DNA from: Fremontodendron californicum
Lineage: Eukaryota; Streptophyta; Magnoliopsida; Malvales; Malvaceae
Direction of reading: 5' to 3'
Assembly: GCA_030761205.1 (NCBI GenBank)
Contig: JAULJL010000027.1
Location: forward strand, 6,763,001-6,827,000
DNA: 64,000 nt
Part shown: positions 48,404 through 61,570 of the stretch, piece after piece
Layout of the letters: each line of letters begins with the position of its first letter
How positions within the stretch are numbered: position 1 is the stretch's first letter
The notes under the pieces: generated by a model
Databases searched by the model: none
Seen by the model: only the letters and a program-made list of their open reading frames with translations
Told to the model about the DNA's origin: nothing
Made by a program: the position numbers and the translations under genes

Positions 48404-51400
48404 CTAGTTATTTTCAAAACAAGGATCAGAAAGAAAAACAACCTCTTCTTGAGTAACATGATTTTCCAAAAAGAGTTTGAGTCTTTGTCCATTTACCTTG
48501 AATATGTTACCATTTTGAGGATTCTCAATGTCAACTGCTCCATAATGATACACATGCTTAACCACAAATGGGCCAGTCCATCTTGATCTCAACTTACCAG
48601 GAAATATGTGAAGTCTAGAATTATAAAGTAGAACTTTTTGCCCAACATTAAATGTTTTTCTTGAAATTAACTTGTCATGAAAGGCTTTAGTTCTTTCTTT
48701 ATGAATTTTAGAATTCTCATATGCATCATTTCTGAGTTCCTCAAGTTCATTTATTTGTAATTTTCGTAAATTAGAAGCGTCATCAAGGTTTGAGTTGAAC
48801 ATTTTAATGGCCCAATATGCTTTATGCTCAAGTTCCACAGGTAAATGACAAGGTTTTCCATAAACTAGCCTATAAGGAGACATGCCCAATGCTGTTTTAA
48901 AAGCTGTTCGATAGGCCCATAATGCATCGTTAAGTCTAAGAGACCAATCTTTGCGATTTGGATTAACTGTCTTTTCCAAAATTTGTTTAATCTCCCTATT
49001 TGCTAATTCTACCTGTCCATTTGTCTGCGGGTGATAAGGGGTTGCAACTTTGTGTGTAATGGCATATTTCTTCATTAATGTTTCAAAAACCTTGTTGCAA
49101 AAATGTGTTCCCCCATCGCTTATGATAGATCGAGGAATTCCAAATCGACTCAAAATATTTTCTTTTAAAAATTTAATCACTGTTTTGTGATCATTATTTC
49201 GACATGGAATTGCCTCTATCCACTTTGAAACATAATCTATTGCAACTAAAATGTATAAGAAACCAAAAGATGGTGGAAATGGTCCCATGAAATCAATACC
49301 CCAACAGTCAAAAATTTCAATTACAAGAATTGGGTTCAAAGGCATCATGTTTCTTTTCGAAATGGAACCTAATTTTTGACAACTTTCACATGACTTGCAA
49401 AAATTATGTGCATCTTTGAACAAAGTTGGCCAGTAAAATCCACACTGTAAAATTTTTGCAGCAGTTTTCTTTGATGAAAAATGACCACCACATGCCTCGG
49501 AATGACAAAACTTAATTACACTACTTACCTCATTGTCGGGAATGCATCTTCGAAAAATCTGATCAGGACAATATTTGAACAAGTAAGGGTCATCCCAATA
49601 GAACTTCTTTACCTCATTCAGAAACTTCCTTTTATCTTGTGTGCTCCATTGAGAAGGAATTTTTCCTGTAGCAAGAAAATTAGCAATGTCAGCAAACCAA
49701 GGTGTCGTGGAGACAATTAGAAGTTGTTCATCAGGAAAAGTATCATTTATTGGTGAGGTTCCAAAAGATTCATCACAAACAAGTCTTGATAAATGATCAG
49801 CCACCACATTTTCTACTCCTTTTTTATCTCGAATGGTGATGTCAAATTCTTGCAGCAAAAGGATCCACCTCAGCAACCTAGGTTTTGCATCCTTCTTAGA
49901 GAGAAGATATTTTAAAGCTGCATGATCACTAAAGACAACAATTGATGATCCAACAAGGTAAGATCTGAATTTATCCAATGCAAAAACAACTGCAAGTAAT
50001 TCCTTTTCTGTAGTGGAATAATTCATTTGGGCTCTATTTAAAGTTTTACTTGCATAGTAAATTACATGTGGTTTATTATCTTTCCTTTGTCCTAACACAG
50101 CACCAACAGCATAGTCACTAGCATCACACATTATTTCAAATGGTAAGGACCAATCAGGAGATCTCATAATAGGAGCAGTAGTGAGCATATTTTTGAGTTT
50201 TTCAAAAGCATCTTCACAATCTTTAGTCCATTCAAATGCAGTGTCTTTCATTAAAAGATTACATAGAGGTTTAGATATTGTGCTAAAATCTTTTATGAAT
50301 CTTCTATAAAAACCTGCATGTCCCAAGAATGACCTAATGTCCTTTACTGTCTTTGGTGTGGGTAGATTAGCAATCAATTCAAGTTTTGACTTGTCTACCT
50401 CAATCCCTTTTGCAGAAACAATGTGACCTAGTACAATACCTTTAGTGACCATGAAATGACATTTTTCCCAATTAAGAACAAGATTTTTTTCTTCACACCT
50501 AATCAATACATTTTTCAAATTGGCTAAGCAATCATCAAATGAATCACCAGAAACAGAAAAATCATCCATGAAAATCTCAAGATTACGTTCAATCATGTCA
50601 CTAAAAATGCTAAGCATGCATCTTTGAAATGTGGCAGGGGCGTTACATAATCCAAATGGCATTCTACGATATGCAAAAGTACCAAAAGGACATGTAAAAG
50701 TGGTTTTCTCTTGGTCCTCAAGTGCAATGGCAATTTGATTATACCCAGAATATCCATCTAGAAAACAATAAAACTCATGCCCTGCAACTCTTTCTAAGAT
50801 TTGATCCATGAAAGGCAAAGGGAAATGATCTTTCCTCGTCACTGAGTTAAGTTTCCTATAGTCAATGCACATGCGCCAACCAGTAACAGTCCTAGCTGGA
50901 ATTAATTCATTGTTTTCATTTTTAACTACAGTAACTCCAGATTTCTTAGGTACGACTTGAGTAGGACTTACCCATTTGCTATCAGAGATAGGATAAATGA
51001 TTCCATTATCTAGAAGTTTAATGACTTCATTTCTCACTACTTCTTTCATATTAGGATTAAGCCTTCGTTGCATTTGTCTAGAGGGTTTAGCATTTTCCTC
51101 TAAATAAATATTATGTGTGCAGATTAATGGGCTTATTCCCTTTATGTCAGCTAAGGTCCATCCTAATGCATTTTTGTGCATCTTCAAAAGTTGTAACAAC
51201 TTACCTTCTTGTAGTTCATCAAGATGTGAAGAAATTATGACTGGAAAAGTTTCACTCTCACCCAAAAAGGAATATTTTAGCTCGGATGGCAATGGTTTTA
51301 ACTCCAGCTTGGGTGGTTCAATAGTTGATGGTACAGTGACATTTGTAAGTGATGGTAGTTCCTCAAACTTTTGTTTCCAACAATGCTTATCCTGAAAAGA

Positions 51401-53671
51401 TTTTAACAAAGAATCAGTGTGTGAAATTTCTGAAGCATTATCAAACTCATATTCAATTAAATAAGCTTCTAAAGGATCATGGAATGTGGTAGTGGTGAGA
51501 TGTTCATGAACAAGTTCTTCAATGAAATCCACTTCATGTACTTCTGAATTATCACCAGGTTGCTTGCAAATGTTGAACACATTTAATTCTAAAGTCATAT
51601 TTCCAAAAGAAATGTTCAACATACCATTCCTGCAATTTATCAGAGCATTAGAAGTTGCAAGAAATGGACGGCCTAATATAACAGGAATTTGAACATTTGG
51701 ATTTGAAACAGGATGTGTGTCCAAAACAATAAAATCAACAGGGAAGTAAAAATTATCAATTTGAACCAAAACATCTTCAACTATCCCTCGAGGAATTTTT
51801 ACAGAACGATCAGCTAGTTGAAGTGTAACAGGTGTTTCCTTGAGTTCACCTAAACCTAACTGTTGATAAACAGAAAAAGGCAAAAGATTAACACTAGCAC
51901 CAAGATCAAGCAATGCACGTTCTATTCTAGTGTTTCCAATGATGCATGAGATTGTTGGACATCCAGGATCTTTGAATTTTGGTGGAGTAAGGTGCTGAAT
52001 GATTGAGCTCACACTTTCCGTCAAAAATGCTTTCTTTTGTACATTATGTTTCCTTTTAACTGTGCACATGTCCTTCAAAAATTTAGCATAAGATGGAACT
52101 TGTTTGATTGCATCCAATAAAGGAATGTTAATCTTAACTTGTTTGAAAAGTTCATAAATTTCTGCATTTTGATTCAAATTCTTTATTGTTTGCAACCTTT
52201 GAGGAAAAGGAGCAGGATGCATACCTTTTTCTTTGTCCAAATTTTCAAGAAGTTCAGACTTACCATCATCCTTACCATTACTTTTCGGAGGGGAAAGAGG
52301 ATCTTGGTCTTTTGATGGAATCTTTTTGTCAATTGCCTTTCCACTTCGAAGAGTTGTGATAGAACTGGCATTTTCCTGTTGAGTTTCATTGGAGCAAGAA
52401 ACAAGACATTGAGTAGAAGGGTTAGGCTGAGGTTGAGCAGGAAACTTACCTTTTTCTTGAGTGCGTAATGAAGCTGTCAATGTGGACAAGGTGTTTTTGA
52501 TCTCATTGATGTCCTGTGAAGTCCGGCTATTCACATTTGCTTGTGTTTGCATGAATGCTTGCAATGTCTCTTCCAAGGTTTGTACACGTGAAGGTTGATA
52601 GGAAAAAGTGTTGCCCGGCTTTTGAGATTGTGGTACCTGAACATGATTATTATTCCGCCAACTGAAGTTGGGATGATTTCTCCATTCAGGGTTATACGTT
52701 TCAGAGTAAGGAGAAGGAAAAGGCTTTTTAAATGTGTTTATGGAATTTACTTGATCATGCAACGCTTCTTTAAGAATGGGAATGTTTGGACATTCAGAAG
52801 TGGGGTGTCCCATGATTTCACAAATTCCACAACTTTCTTCATTTTTAACCGTTTTGACTTCTTTTACTTCTCTCAGTTCCATGGCTTCAATCTTTCTAGC
52901 CAAATTAGCTACTTTAGCTTTTATCTCATCTTCTTGACTAAAATGATATTTTCCTCTGTTAGAAACAAGATTAGATCTATTGGAACTTTCAGAGGAATTA
53001 TCTGTGTGCCAGGCTTGAGAGTTATCTGCCAAATGGTCTAGGTAGTCAAAGGCTTCTTCAGGTTCTTTTTCTAGAAACTCACCGTTACACATTGTTTCAA
53101 CAAATTGTTTAGTTTCGGGAGTTAAACTTTCATAAAAGAAACTAATAAGACGCCATTTTTCAAAACCATGATGTGGACAAGAACTTAACAAATCTTTAAG
53201 ACGCTCCCAGCACTGAAAAAATGCTTCATTTTGATTTTGATTGAAATTTTGAATCTGTCTTTTCAAAGCAGTAGTTTTATGTGCTGGGAAAAATTTCTTT
53301 AGAAACTCAGTTTGTAATTCTTGCCATGTGCCAATTGACCTTGGTTTTAAATTATGAAGCCAAATTTTTGCTTTATCTTTTAAAGAAAAAGGAAATAATT
53401 TTAGCTTGACAATTTCATTTGTACATTGTTGGTCATTAAAGGTGACACATACATCTTCGAAGTCTTTTAGAAACGAGTAAGCACTTTCCGATTCCAACCC
53501 ATAGAAATTTGGAAGCAAAGCTATCATACCTGGTTTAAAACGAAAGTTGTTTGCATTGAGAGGAAAAATAAAACAAGAGGGTGATGAGCTTCGAGTTGGT
53601 TGCAAGTAGTCACGCATGGTGCGTACTTGTCTGTTCTCATCTTCAGCATGAACACTTTCATTGTCAGCCAT
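48404..53671 (-). CDS. Athila gag-pol polyprotein (gag, protease, RT, RNase H, integrase)
   Basis: About 1755 aa in one uninterrupted frame. The start [20 protein letters not shown] (53671) matches the usual Athila gag opening (..MRxYLQPxR); the frame is open further upstream to 53764. Order: gag core ([20 protein letters not shown]), zinc knuckle [14 protein letters not shown], protease with [12 protein letters not shown] (the usual DSG/DTG is DLG here) and [13 protein letters not shown] with [35 protein letters not shown] and FMDD, RNase H ([26 protein letters not shown]), integrase HHCC (HSEACGGHF ... CKSCESCQ) and core ([37 protein letters not shown]). The C-terminus has a GPFVV chromatin-tether-like segment. 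The DLG protease site deserves a check, since the second residue of the catalytic triad is usually Ser or Thr. Confidence 0.93.
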   Translation of the reverse strand: MADNESVHAEDENRQVRTMRDYLQPTRSSSPSCFIFPLNANNFRFKPGMIALLPNFYGLESESAYSFLKDFEDVCVTFNDQQCTNEIVKLKLFPFSLKDKAKIWLHNLKPRSIGTWQELQTEFLKKFFPAHKTTALKRQIQNFNQNQNEAFFQCWERLKDLLSSCPHHGFEKWRLISFFYESLTPETKQFVETMCNGEFLEKEPEEAFDYLDHLADNSQAWHTDNSSESSNRSNLVSNRGKYHFSQEDEIKAKVANLARKIEAMELREVKEVKTVKNEESCGICEIMGHPTSECPNIPILKEALHDQVNSINTFKKPFPSPYSETYNPEWRNHPNFSWRNNNHVQVPQSQKPGNTFSYQPSRVQTLEETLQAFMQTQANVNSRTSQDINEIKNTLSTLTASLRTQEKGKFPAQPQPNPSTQCLVSCSNETQQENASSITTLRSGKAIDKKIPSKDQDPLSPPKSNGKDDGKSELLENLDKEKGMHPAPFPQRLQTIKNLNQNAEIYELFKQVKINIPLLDAIKQVPSYAKFLKDMCTVKRKHNVQKKAFLTESVSSIIQHLTPPKFKDPGCPTISCIIGNTRIERALLDLGASVNLLPFSVYQQLGLGELKETPVTLQLADRSVKIPRGIVEDVLVQIDNFYFPVDFIVLDTHPVSNPNVQIPVILGRPFLATSNALINCRNGMLNISFGNMTLELNVFNICKQPGDNSEVHEVDFIEELVHEHLTTTTFHDPLEAYLIEYEFDNASEISHTDSLLKSFQDKHCWKQKFEELPSLTNVTVPSTIEPPKLELKPLPSELKYSFLGESETFPVIISSHLDELQEGKLLQLLKMHKNALGWTLADIKGISPLICTHNIYLEENAKPSRQMQRRLNPNMKEVVRNEVIKLLDNGIIYPISDSKWVSPTQVVPKKSGVTVVKNENNELIPARTVTGWRMCIDYRKLNSVTRKDHFPLPFMDQILERVAGHEFYCFLDGYSGYNQIAIALEDQEKTTFTCPFGTFAYRRMPFGLCNAPATFQRCMLSIFSDMIERNLEIFMDDFSVSGDSFDDCLANLKNVLIRCEEKNLVLNWEKCHFMVTKGIVLGHIVSAKGIEVDKSKLELIANLPTPKTVKDIRSFLGHAGFYRRFIKDFSTISKPLCNLLMKDTAFEWTKDCEDAFEKLKNMLTTAPIMRSPDWSLPFEIMCDASDYAVGAVLGQRKDNKPHVIYYASKTLNRAQMNYSTTEKELLAVVFALDKFRSYLVGSSIVVFSDHAALKYLLSKKDAKPRLLRWILLLQEFDITIRDKKGVENVVADHLSRLVCDESFGTSPINDTFPDEQLLIVSTTPWFADIANFLATGKIPSQWSTQDKRKFLNEVKKFYWDDPYLFKYCPDQIFRRCIPDNEVSSVIKFCHSEACGGHFSSKKTAAKILQCGFYWPTLFKDAHNFCKSCESCQKLGSISKRNMMPLNPILVIEIFDCWGIDFMGPFPPSFGFLYILVAIDYVSKWIEAIPCRNNDHKTVIKFLKENILSRFGIPRSIISDGGTHFCNKVFETLMKKYAITHKVATPYHPQTNGQVELANREIKQILEKTVNPNRKDWSLRLNDALWAYRTAFKTALGMSPYRLVYGKPCHLPVELEHKAYWAIKMFNSNLDDASNLRKLQINELEELRNDAYENSKIHKERTKAFHDKLISRKTFNVGQKVLLYNSRLHIFPGKLRSRWTGPFVVKHVYHYGAVDIENPQNGNIFKVNGQRLKLFLENHVTQEEVVFLSDPCFENN

Positions 53672-53764
53672 GGTAGGAGTTGTATTAGAAAGATTACCTG
53701 AAAAAGTTTCACAATAAAATCTAACTAAACGACGAGATCTAAAATCACGTCGCCAAACAAGCAT

Positions 53765-53893
53765 AAAACAAAGTTAATATACAAAATTAGGCGGTATAAC
53801 CAGCCAATAAAAATAAATATAAACAAATTAGGCGGTATAACCAGCCAAAAAAAAAAATAAATATACTTATAAACTTATATACTTAGTATTGCT
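53765..53893. other. Element B leader with GGCGGTATAACCAGCC motifs
   Basis: Two copies of the near-palindromic word GGCGGTATAACCAGCC (53790 and 53831) in a context matching the four-copy array of the A-type LTR (aaacaaagttaatatacaaa before it). LTR sequence of the A family is thus found in the leader of B. Confidence 0.75.
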
Positions 53894-53911
53894 TCCCCGG
53901 CAACGGCGCCA
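53894..53911 (-). other. Element B primer-binding site
   Basis: TGGCGCCGTTGCCGGGGA on the minus strand next to the 5' LTR. Confidence 0.88.
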
Positions 53912-53917
53912 AAAACT

Positions 53918-55406
53918 TGATGGTAACTCAATTAAGAGTTGTAAACCCAAGTGCAGGTTATGTTCAAGTAATAAATTCTCGGGTGTCCGAGGTCGAACCA
54001 CAGGGAAGCGTATTAATAAGTATAAGTTTATAAATATATAAGACAAAGAAAGTAAACAAGATATTAGGGAATCAACAACAAAATAAGATAAACAAGATAT
54101 TAGAGAACAAAATAAACAAAATAACATAAAAACAATTAAACAAGATATAAAAAACAATAAGAAAGGATGTTGAGGTTAGAGACTCCACTCTTGGTGTTAT
54201 GCTAAGATTAATCTTGTTTTATTACACAATTGAAATCCACACATAAGGGAGGTTCCAATCGGAAGGTTTAGCAATTCAATCCAACGTCCATAGCATATGA
54301 TATTATGTTCATTTGGTGTCCTCAAAACTCATAAAAAGAGTCCAAGCATTCCTTATGCCAAGGTATATGTCTACAACAAATCAAGGTTATGAAACCAAGC
54401 ATTTACTGTGCCATTTTCATTGTCAATAATGAATCAAGATCTCTACTTTGCAAGTATGATTTTAAACCAAAAGAAAATATTATCTATACTAGTATTTATA
54501 AATGATGATTCATTTTAGCTCATGTTTAAGAGACTAACCTTAGCATTTACCAAGAGCTTCACCTCATCACCTCAACAATATGATTAGCAACACATACTAG
54601 ATATGAATAAAATGAAAAGAAATGTAAGAAGCATAAGTAAATAAAAAAGAAAACTAGAGAAAGGAAAGAAGAAGAAAACTTAGAGAATTTTACTACAAAG
54701 GCTAATATCCTACCAATGTATAATGTATCCCAATACTCATCCAAGGCCCTCTATTTATACACATTTTGGAGGGCTAAATGACAAGAGACAAGCTTTACAA
54801 ATTTCAAAGGTAGGTATAATAGGTGGGTGCATTTTTCTAACAATTTTCGTCATATTGTATGACAATTCTGATCAGCCAGCTTGATGGTCGATTTTGTCAA
54901 TGTTGGAGGCTCGATCTGATAAAATGGTCTTCTAGAAAAATATACCCCTATCAGTTACGGATCCATAGCCGTTGGAATCAGATCATTTGCGCACGTGGAT
55001 CGGAAGATATGGTCAAAATACCAAAACGGTGCAGAACAGACGTCATTGCACATCAGCCAACTTGATGGTCGATTTCGCTAGGGAAAACGACTCCGTTTCA
55101 AGAAGTGTAAAACATGAAAAAGATAGATATGCCTCTTAGCTTTGCAGGGATACAAAGTTCAGCCTTATTGCTTCAGTGAAACTCGAGATATAGCTGATAT
55201 GGCAAAAGGTGTCGGAACTGGAACTGAACTGGATTTGCCCTTAATTCTAGTAATCTGAAATCACTCAAAGAAACTTGTGAAAAACACCAAATTACATAAA
55301 AATATAAAAGATCATAAACACAATTAGACTAAACAATAATAACTCGTATTTGACACAAAACAATAATAAAACATAACTAAAAACTATATAATTATACGAG
55401 TTATCA
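53918..55406 (-). repeat. Element B 5' LTR (B-type)
   Basis: 1489 bp, same length as the 3' LTR with one difference noticed. Minus-strand TATA at 54751-54759. Confidence 0.9.
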
Positions 55407-57342
55407 TGCACCCAAAAGAGTGTATCTTATTTAACCTTGCACTAAAAAGATAAATTGTAAGTATAGTAGTTAGCAAGGGTCGAGTCCTCAGGGATTGGGT
55501 TTTAGTTTATAAGTTAATAGTTTAAAACTTAAATTCAAGAACAATAAAAGAAAAGGGGTTTTTGAAGCCAGATTTAAACTAAAGGAAATAATAAGAATAA
55601 GATGCAAGGCGGTATAACCAGCCAATAAAAATATATATACTAAATTAGGCGGTATAACCAGCCAATAAAAATATATATACTAAATTAGGCGGTATAACCA
55701 GCCAATAAAAATAAAACAAAGTTAATATACAAATTAGGCGGTATAACCAGCCAATAAAAATAAATATAAAAAATAAGCAAACTAAAAGTAAGAAAACAAA
55801 TAAGTAAGAAGAATCAAATATGAAAAATATGGTTAAGGTTTCATTCTCCACCACTAGACATCATTAAGAATCAATTTCAGATCTATCAATATCAACCAAC
55901 TATCAAAGTTAACAACCGTAGATAACAACAAGCTCTGTTACCCCAATCTTTCCTTAGTTTGTCGTTAAATAGAACAAGCTCTCTATTTAATCTCTAACCA
56001 TTAAACAACCTAGAATAAGCTCTCTAAATTCAATTTAATGGCAGCTTTATGATGAGAAAGATAGGTTGATCTAAGCAACAAACACATAAGCTCGGATTGT
56101 TCAACTTAGGTTATGTTCCACTTTGCAATTATTGAAAACTTGACCATAATCATTAATCACAAATTGCCACTTATGAATAGGAAATCAAGACAATTACACG
56201 GATCAAGACTCCTAAACTAGCAATAGATAATTATCAAGATCTATCTAGTTGTACACCTAAATAAATCTAGACAACATCATGAACAATTCTTGTAGAAGAA
56301 CATAAGCAACTTTGATAGAAAATTAATGATAGATAGAATCTGAAAATCAATCAAAAAACATGTCTTAGGGCTTTGAAATCACCCTTAACCAAATAGAAGT
56401 TTAGCCTAGCATAGGCATTATAAACATAAACATAAAATTAAAGAAAATCTAAGAAGAAAATAAAAGAAAGAAAGAAGAAGAGGAAGAATATTAATTATCC
56501 AACCTCTTGCTCTCTCTAAAGAAAAAGAAAACTAGAGAAAAGAAAGAAAACTAGAGAAAAGAAAGAAGAAGAAAACTTAGAGAATTTTATTAAAATGGCT
56601 AATATCCTACCTATGTACAATATGATTCTCTACAATCATCCAAGGCCCTCTATTTATACACATTTTGGAGGGCTAAATGACAAGAGACAAGCTTTACAAA
56701 TTTCAAAGGTAGGTATAATAGGTGGGTGCATTTTTCTAACAATTTTCGTCATATTGTATGACCATTTTGATCAGCCAACTTGATGGTCGATTTTGTCAAT
56801 CGTGGAGGCCTGATCTGATCACATGGTCTTCTAGAAAAATGTTCCCCTATGAGTTACGGATCCATAGCCGTTGGAATCAGCTCATTTGCTGATGTGGATA
56901 AGCAGATATGGGCAAAATACGAAAACATGTCAGCACAGACGTCATTGCACATCAGCCAACTTGATGGTCGATTTCGCTAGGGAAAACGACTCCGTTTCAA
57001 GAAGTATAAAACATGAAAAAGATAGATATGCCTCTTAGCTTTGCACGGCTACAAATTGCAGCCTTATTGCTTCAGTGAAACTCCAGATATAGCTGATATG
57101 GCAAAATGTGTCGGAACTGGAACTGAACTGGATTTGCCCTTAATTCTAGTAATCTGAAATCACTCAAAGAAACTTGTGAAAAACACCAAATTACATAAAA
57201 ATATAAAAGATCATAAACACAATTAGACTAAACAATAATAACTCGTATTTGACACAAAACAATAATAAAACATAACTAAAAACTATATAATTATACGAGT
57301 TATCACACCCCCACACTTAGATTGTTGCTAGTCCCTAGCAAC

Positions 57343-59345
57343 GACTCAATAAAAATAAAATAAGAAAATCTAATCTAATCCACTTTCGTAGGAAATCACG
57401 GTGGCACTTAGCATGTGACACAAGCCTTTAAACCCCTAGGTGTCCCTAGTGGACGAGTTTAGTCTCGTGAGGGTTTACTAGGACGATACCCACAAACATT
57501 GAAAACATAAGAAAAACTAAAAATAATAATTATAACTAATCCTTCCAATATAAATTTGAGATAATCATTGGACAAGTCTTAAAAACTAATCAATAGCTTA
57601 AAGAAATTCACAAAAAATCTTGCTTGAATGTAAATAGTTTGAGTTAAGCCAATATTAACATAACATATTTCAATCAAAATAGTGCATATTCAAACTTAAT
57701 CTCAACTTCTCACATGGGATACTCTCTTGATTTTCACTCTTTAAAGTAGTGGTAAAGTGTTTACACTCAATCAATCTCATGAAAACACTTCTACCATATG
57801 CTTGCTTGTCCACCTATTCTCCACTAAAAGATCATGCAACTTCATAAATCAAGAGGTCTTTAATCAAGGTTGTAATGGGGCCAAGGGGTTTGTAATGTGG
57901 TTGAAGAACAAAAGGATAAAGATATCACAAAGGTTCCAAAGAGTTCATAAAGTTTAGAGACATAAAAAAATTATACAAAGAAACTTCTCAAAACTCTTTA
58001 CAAGCACATAGTCACCTAGGCCGGATATTCATGTTGGGCCTTTTCTTCATTCTAAACAACTTTGTAACATCTTTTTCTTTTTCCACAAATTCAAGAGATG
58101 ATTCATATATATTTTTTTTTACATAGGAATGTATTTTCCAGTATTCCATTTCTTTTTCTCTTGACTTTTCTTTTCTTTTCCCCCCACACTTATTTCTTGT
58201 TTCTAACCCAAATTTTTAACTAAAAAGATCCCTTGTTTTTTTTTTTTTTTTTTTTTTGCAATATGTCTCAAAATATATAATCCATCTTTAGAACAAGGGT
58301 AAGGATATAAGTATATTTAGGCTAGGTGTAAGTTGTGGTTACCAATAAAACATCATATTTAATGTAGGCTCAGATTGGCTCACTAGTGGGGATGTTCTCT
58401 TAGAACATTAATAATGGATGGCTGTTTGGCTCTGGTTATAATCCTAATGCCTCTATCATATTCATGTTGTCACATGCATCAATATAGTCTCAACAAGGTC
58501 TAAAGCAAGTTCTAGAGAATCATGTAATCATAAGAGCACTCACGAAAGAAATTAGATTGATTTGTATAATGCGTCAATCATTATAGGCTCAAAAACTCAC
58601 AAGGATGATTATACAAGTCAGATTAAGTCTAAACATGCTTCTTTCTCAATCAACATATCATATTAACATTGGCTCATAAAAATTAGTATCAAGCTTAATT
58701 CTCATGAAAATCTTCTCACTAGTAACCAGTTTAGACCTATGCAATTCATATCTCATCATTGTATTAAAAAGGAACTAAAACACACTAAAAATAATAATAA
58801 TAAAGACTCATAAAAAAAATAGTAGACAAAAATAAAAGAAATCCTAAATCATTCCCCCCACACTTAATTCTTACATTGTCCTCAATGTAAGTCTATTAAC
58901 CCAAATGAAAGAATCATGTGTAAGAGAAAAGAACTAATAACATAAGAATAGGAACAACTAAGACTCAAAACAAAACAAACTCATGCAACCTAAATAATCC
59001 TAAAATACTAAACAAAAATTAACAAGTAAACATAAAAAGATTAAAATCAAACTGACAAGATATGTCTCAAGTCTCCCTTACTCAGACCTTGTTCAGAATG
59101 AATACTTCTAAATTGCTTAAAACACAACAAACTTTTTTTTTTTTTTTGAAAAGAAGAAATCAAACTGACAAGGTATGTCTCAAGTCTCCTTTACTCAGAC
59201 CTTGTTCAGAATGAATACTTCTAAATTGCTTAAAACACAACAAACTTTTTTTTTTTTAAGAAGGTAAAATTTAGGAGATATTACCTGTAGAGGTTGCTAA
59301 CCACTTATTATAACTGAGACACAACAAACAAAATGTTAGATAATG
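57343..59345. other. Noncoding 3' internal region of element D
   Basis: Counterpart of 33035-35044 in A, including PPT-like CCCCCCACACTTA words (58180, 58854) and the two-copy 108-bp block near 59050-59255. No gene recognised. Confidence 0.6.
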
Positions 59346-59993
59346 TCACAAAGACAAAGTGCAATCCACTCCTTGCTCGTCCATATCTCTTTTTCTTTTT
59401 CCGAGCGTTTGCGAAACAACCGTAGCAGATAAACACTCATAAGCTTGGAGCTTTTTGAGTAAATCTTCAATGGTTGTAGCAGAAATTATAGTTCTCCTTG
59501 CCTCTGAAAACATGAATCCATTATCCACAGCATTATCTAAATATGAAAGCAAATTACTAAAATAACCATTAATATTAAGCAAACCAATGGGTTTCTTATT
59601 TGTGACCAAAGATGACCAAGAAGCCACGCAAGCTATTTCTTCCAATGTACCCAGACCTCCTGGTAAAGCAATGAATGCATCGGCAGAATGGTACATGATT
59701 GTTATCCGTTCAGGGACACTACAGACTTGTATTTCCTTACCCACGGTAGGTCCACAAAAACTTGTGAATAGTTTTGGCACGATTCCTAGAATTGGACTTC
59801 CTCCGGCGTGTGCTGCTGTAGCGACTGCTCCCATTAAACCCGTACTACCGCCTCCATAAATCAAGTGGATCTTTTGTTGGGCAAGTATTACTCCAACTCT
59901 TATGGCTTCATCAGCGAATATGTTATTTTTCCCTGGATAAGCACCTCCAAAAACACAAATTTTTTTAATGCGTTGGGACGAAGTACTTTCCAT
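59346..59993 (-). CDS. LOG-type phosphoribohydrolase, element D copy
   Basis: 215 aa, intact. Nearly the same as A (KIHLIYGG for KIQLIYGG, SPILGIV for SPVLGIV); PGGLGTLEE present. Upstream, the doubled 41-codon leader block is in another frame because of a poly-A length change, which supports the start at this ATG. Confidence 0.85.
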   Translation of the reverse strand: MESTSSQRIKKICVFGGAYPGKNNIFADEAIRVGVILAQQKIHLIYGGGSTGLMGAVATAAHAGGSPILGIVPKLFTSFCGPTVGKEIQVCSVPERITIMYHSADAFIALPGGLGTLEEIACVASWSSLVTNKKPIGLLNINGYFSNLLSYLDNAVDNGFMFSEARRTIISATTIEDLLKKLQAYECLSATVVSQTLGKRKRDMDEQGVDCTLSL

Positions 59994-60492
59994 TTTTTTT
60001 TCTTTTTTTTTCTTTTTTTCGAGTGCCTGAAAGAGAATGAGTACATGGTGTAATATATAGAGGACTGAGTAGTGAATCAGACAAGAGTAATAATGTCGCC
60101 GAAAGTGTATCTGACCTGTCAGAAGAAAATGTTAACCTAACAAAAGATTTTTGCGTGATTTCAGGAAGAAAATCAAAAAGAGAAGAAAAATCAACCGTAA
60201 AAGTCAAGAGTAATAATGTCGCCGAAAGTGTATTTGACCTGTCAGAAGAAAATGTTAACCTAACAAAAGATTTTTGCGTGATTTCAGGAAGAAAATCAAA
60301 AAGAGAAGAAAAATCAACCATAAAAGACAAATAAAAAAAATGAGAATAATTACACAAATTGAATAACACGTAAATTAAACCAAAATAAAGTTATTGCAAA
60401 TCAAACCAAAAGCTGAGAAGTCGTTTATTGTAGTTGTGATTGTGGCTCACATCTTCCTCTGGTTTTACGTCCAGAAACGGCTTGAACGCCTT

Positions 60493-61029
60493 CTATGAGT
60501 CGAGGATATGCTTCCCATCCAGTTTTCTTACAAGCTGGCAAACAGGGTCTTTTAACATCAGATTCCCAAGATGTTGCCATTCCCTTTGGAATTGCGGCCA
60601 TAAATCAAGAATTTCTCTTTGTACGTCTCCACTAGGATGCGTCTCAAGAGAAAGTTGGATATTACCCAAATTCTCCTTACTCAGTCCATCCTTAATGAAT
60701 TCAATTTTATCATCTCGATTAGAGGACGGAATCCCAATAGAACGACATTTACCGTTACACGTCCATCGTGCACATTTGTGGCAATTTGAACTCATGCGCT
60801 TTGCTCGTCGCTTCTTTGCAAAAGTGCTTCTACCTGTACCTGGTAAATGCAAAACAGGAAGATATTCATCTTCACGTACCTTGGCTTCAATTATCCAACG
60901 TATGTCTGCAGGAATCCCTTTGTGCATAAGCATTCTTAATCTTTCAAATCGAACTTGGTAAAGCTTCAGTAAAATATTTCGAGGAAAAGGAGGAAATCGT
61001 TTCTGCAATCTTGTGAGAATATCATCCAT
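60493..61029 (-). CDS. Viral NABP-like cysteine-rich protein, element D copy
   Basis: 178 aa, intact, same protein as the C copy. Basic motif and four Cys conserved. Paired with LOG 0.5 kb downstream, as in A and B. Confidence 0.65.
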   Translation of the reverse strand: MDDILTRLQKRFPPFPRNILLKLYQVRFERLRMLMHKGIPADIRWIIEAKVREDEYLPVLHLPGTGRSTFAKKRRAKRMSSNCHKCARWTCNGKCRSIGIPSSNRDDKIEFIKDGLSKENLGNIQLSLETHPSGDVQREILDLWPQFQREWQHLGNLMLKDPVCQLVRKLDGKHILDS

Positions 61030-61570
61030 CCTGAAAAAAAATGAAAAAAAATGAAAGAGAAATTGGAAGAGAAATTTATATACAATATCAGTTTTGTGGG
61101 TAGCTGATGGAACCGATTTAAATAATCACGGAGTACCGTTATCCGCCATTTAACCGGGGTTAAAAAATAAAAATTATATTTACATCTAGTTATTTTCAAA
61201 ACAAGGACCAGAAAGAAAAACAACATAAAAAAAACTCAAAAACAAAACACTCTAAATAAAATCCTAAATTCTTCCCCCCACACATAATTTTTACATTGTC
61301 CTCAATATAATGCTATTATCCCCCAATGCAAGAATTATATGTAAGAGAAAAGAACTATTAAACAAAAGAAACTTATGCAGCCTAAATGAACTTAAAAACA
61401 GTAAACACAATTAACAAAGAAACATAAGAAATAAAAATAAAAACAACAAAAATAATAAAAGAAAAAGGAAAAGAAAGAGAAAGAGAAAGCAAATCTGAAT
61501 ATGGAAGGTTGGCAATTTCATCTTTAATTGGGCTGCCTTCCCAATTAACACTTGAGTTAGTGTTTTGAAT

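Larger units (their letters stand above)
43386..55406 (-). mobile_element. Athila-type element B: full-length, autonomous-looking, with NABP-like and LOG cargo
   Basis: 12021 bp, LTRs of 1489 bp each with one difference noticed (near 43513 versus 54045), flanked by TGCAC (43381-43385 and 55407-55411). Minus-strand order: 5' LTR, PBS (53911-53894), leader, intact gag-pol, NABP-like gene, LOG gene, noncoding 3' region, PPT, 3' LTR. Everything needed for movement appears present. It carries the cargo pair where Athila elements normally have an env-like ORF, and it is the youngest event in this cluster. Confidence 0.92.
43378..57305 (-). repeat. A-type LTR shared by C and D, split by element B
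   Basis: The first eight bases TGATGCAC (43378-43385) are followed by element B, and the LTR resumes at 55407 with the duplicated TGCAC and then ccaaaagagtg, ending at 57305 (GTTATCA). Rejoined it is about 1.9 kb. It serves as 5' LTR of C and 3' LTR of D. It lacks the 181-bp duplication of the A LTRs. Confidence 0.88.
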
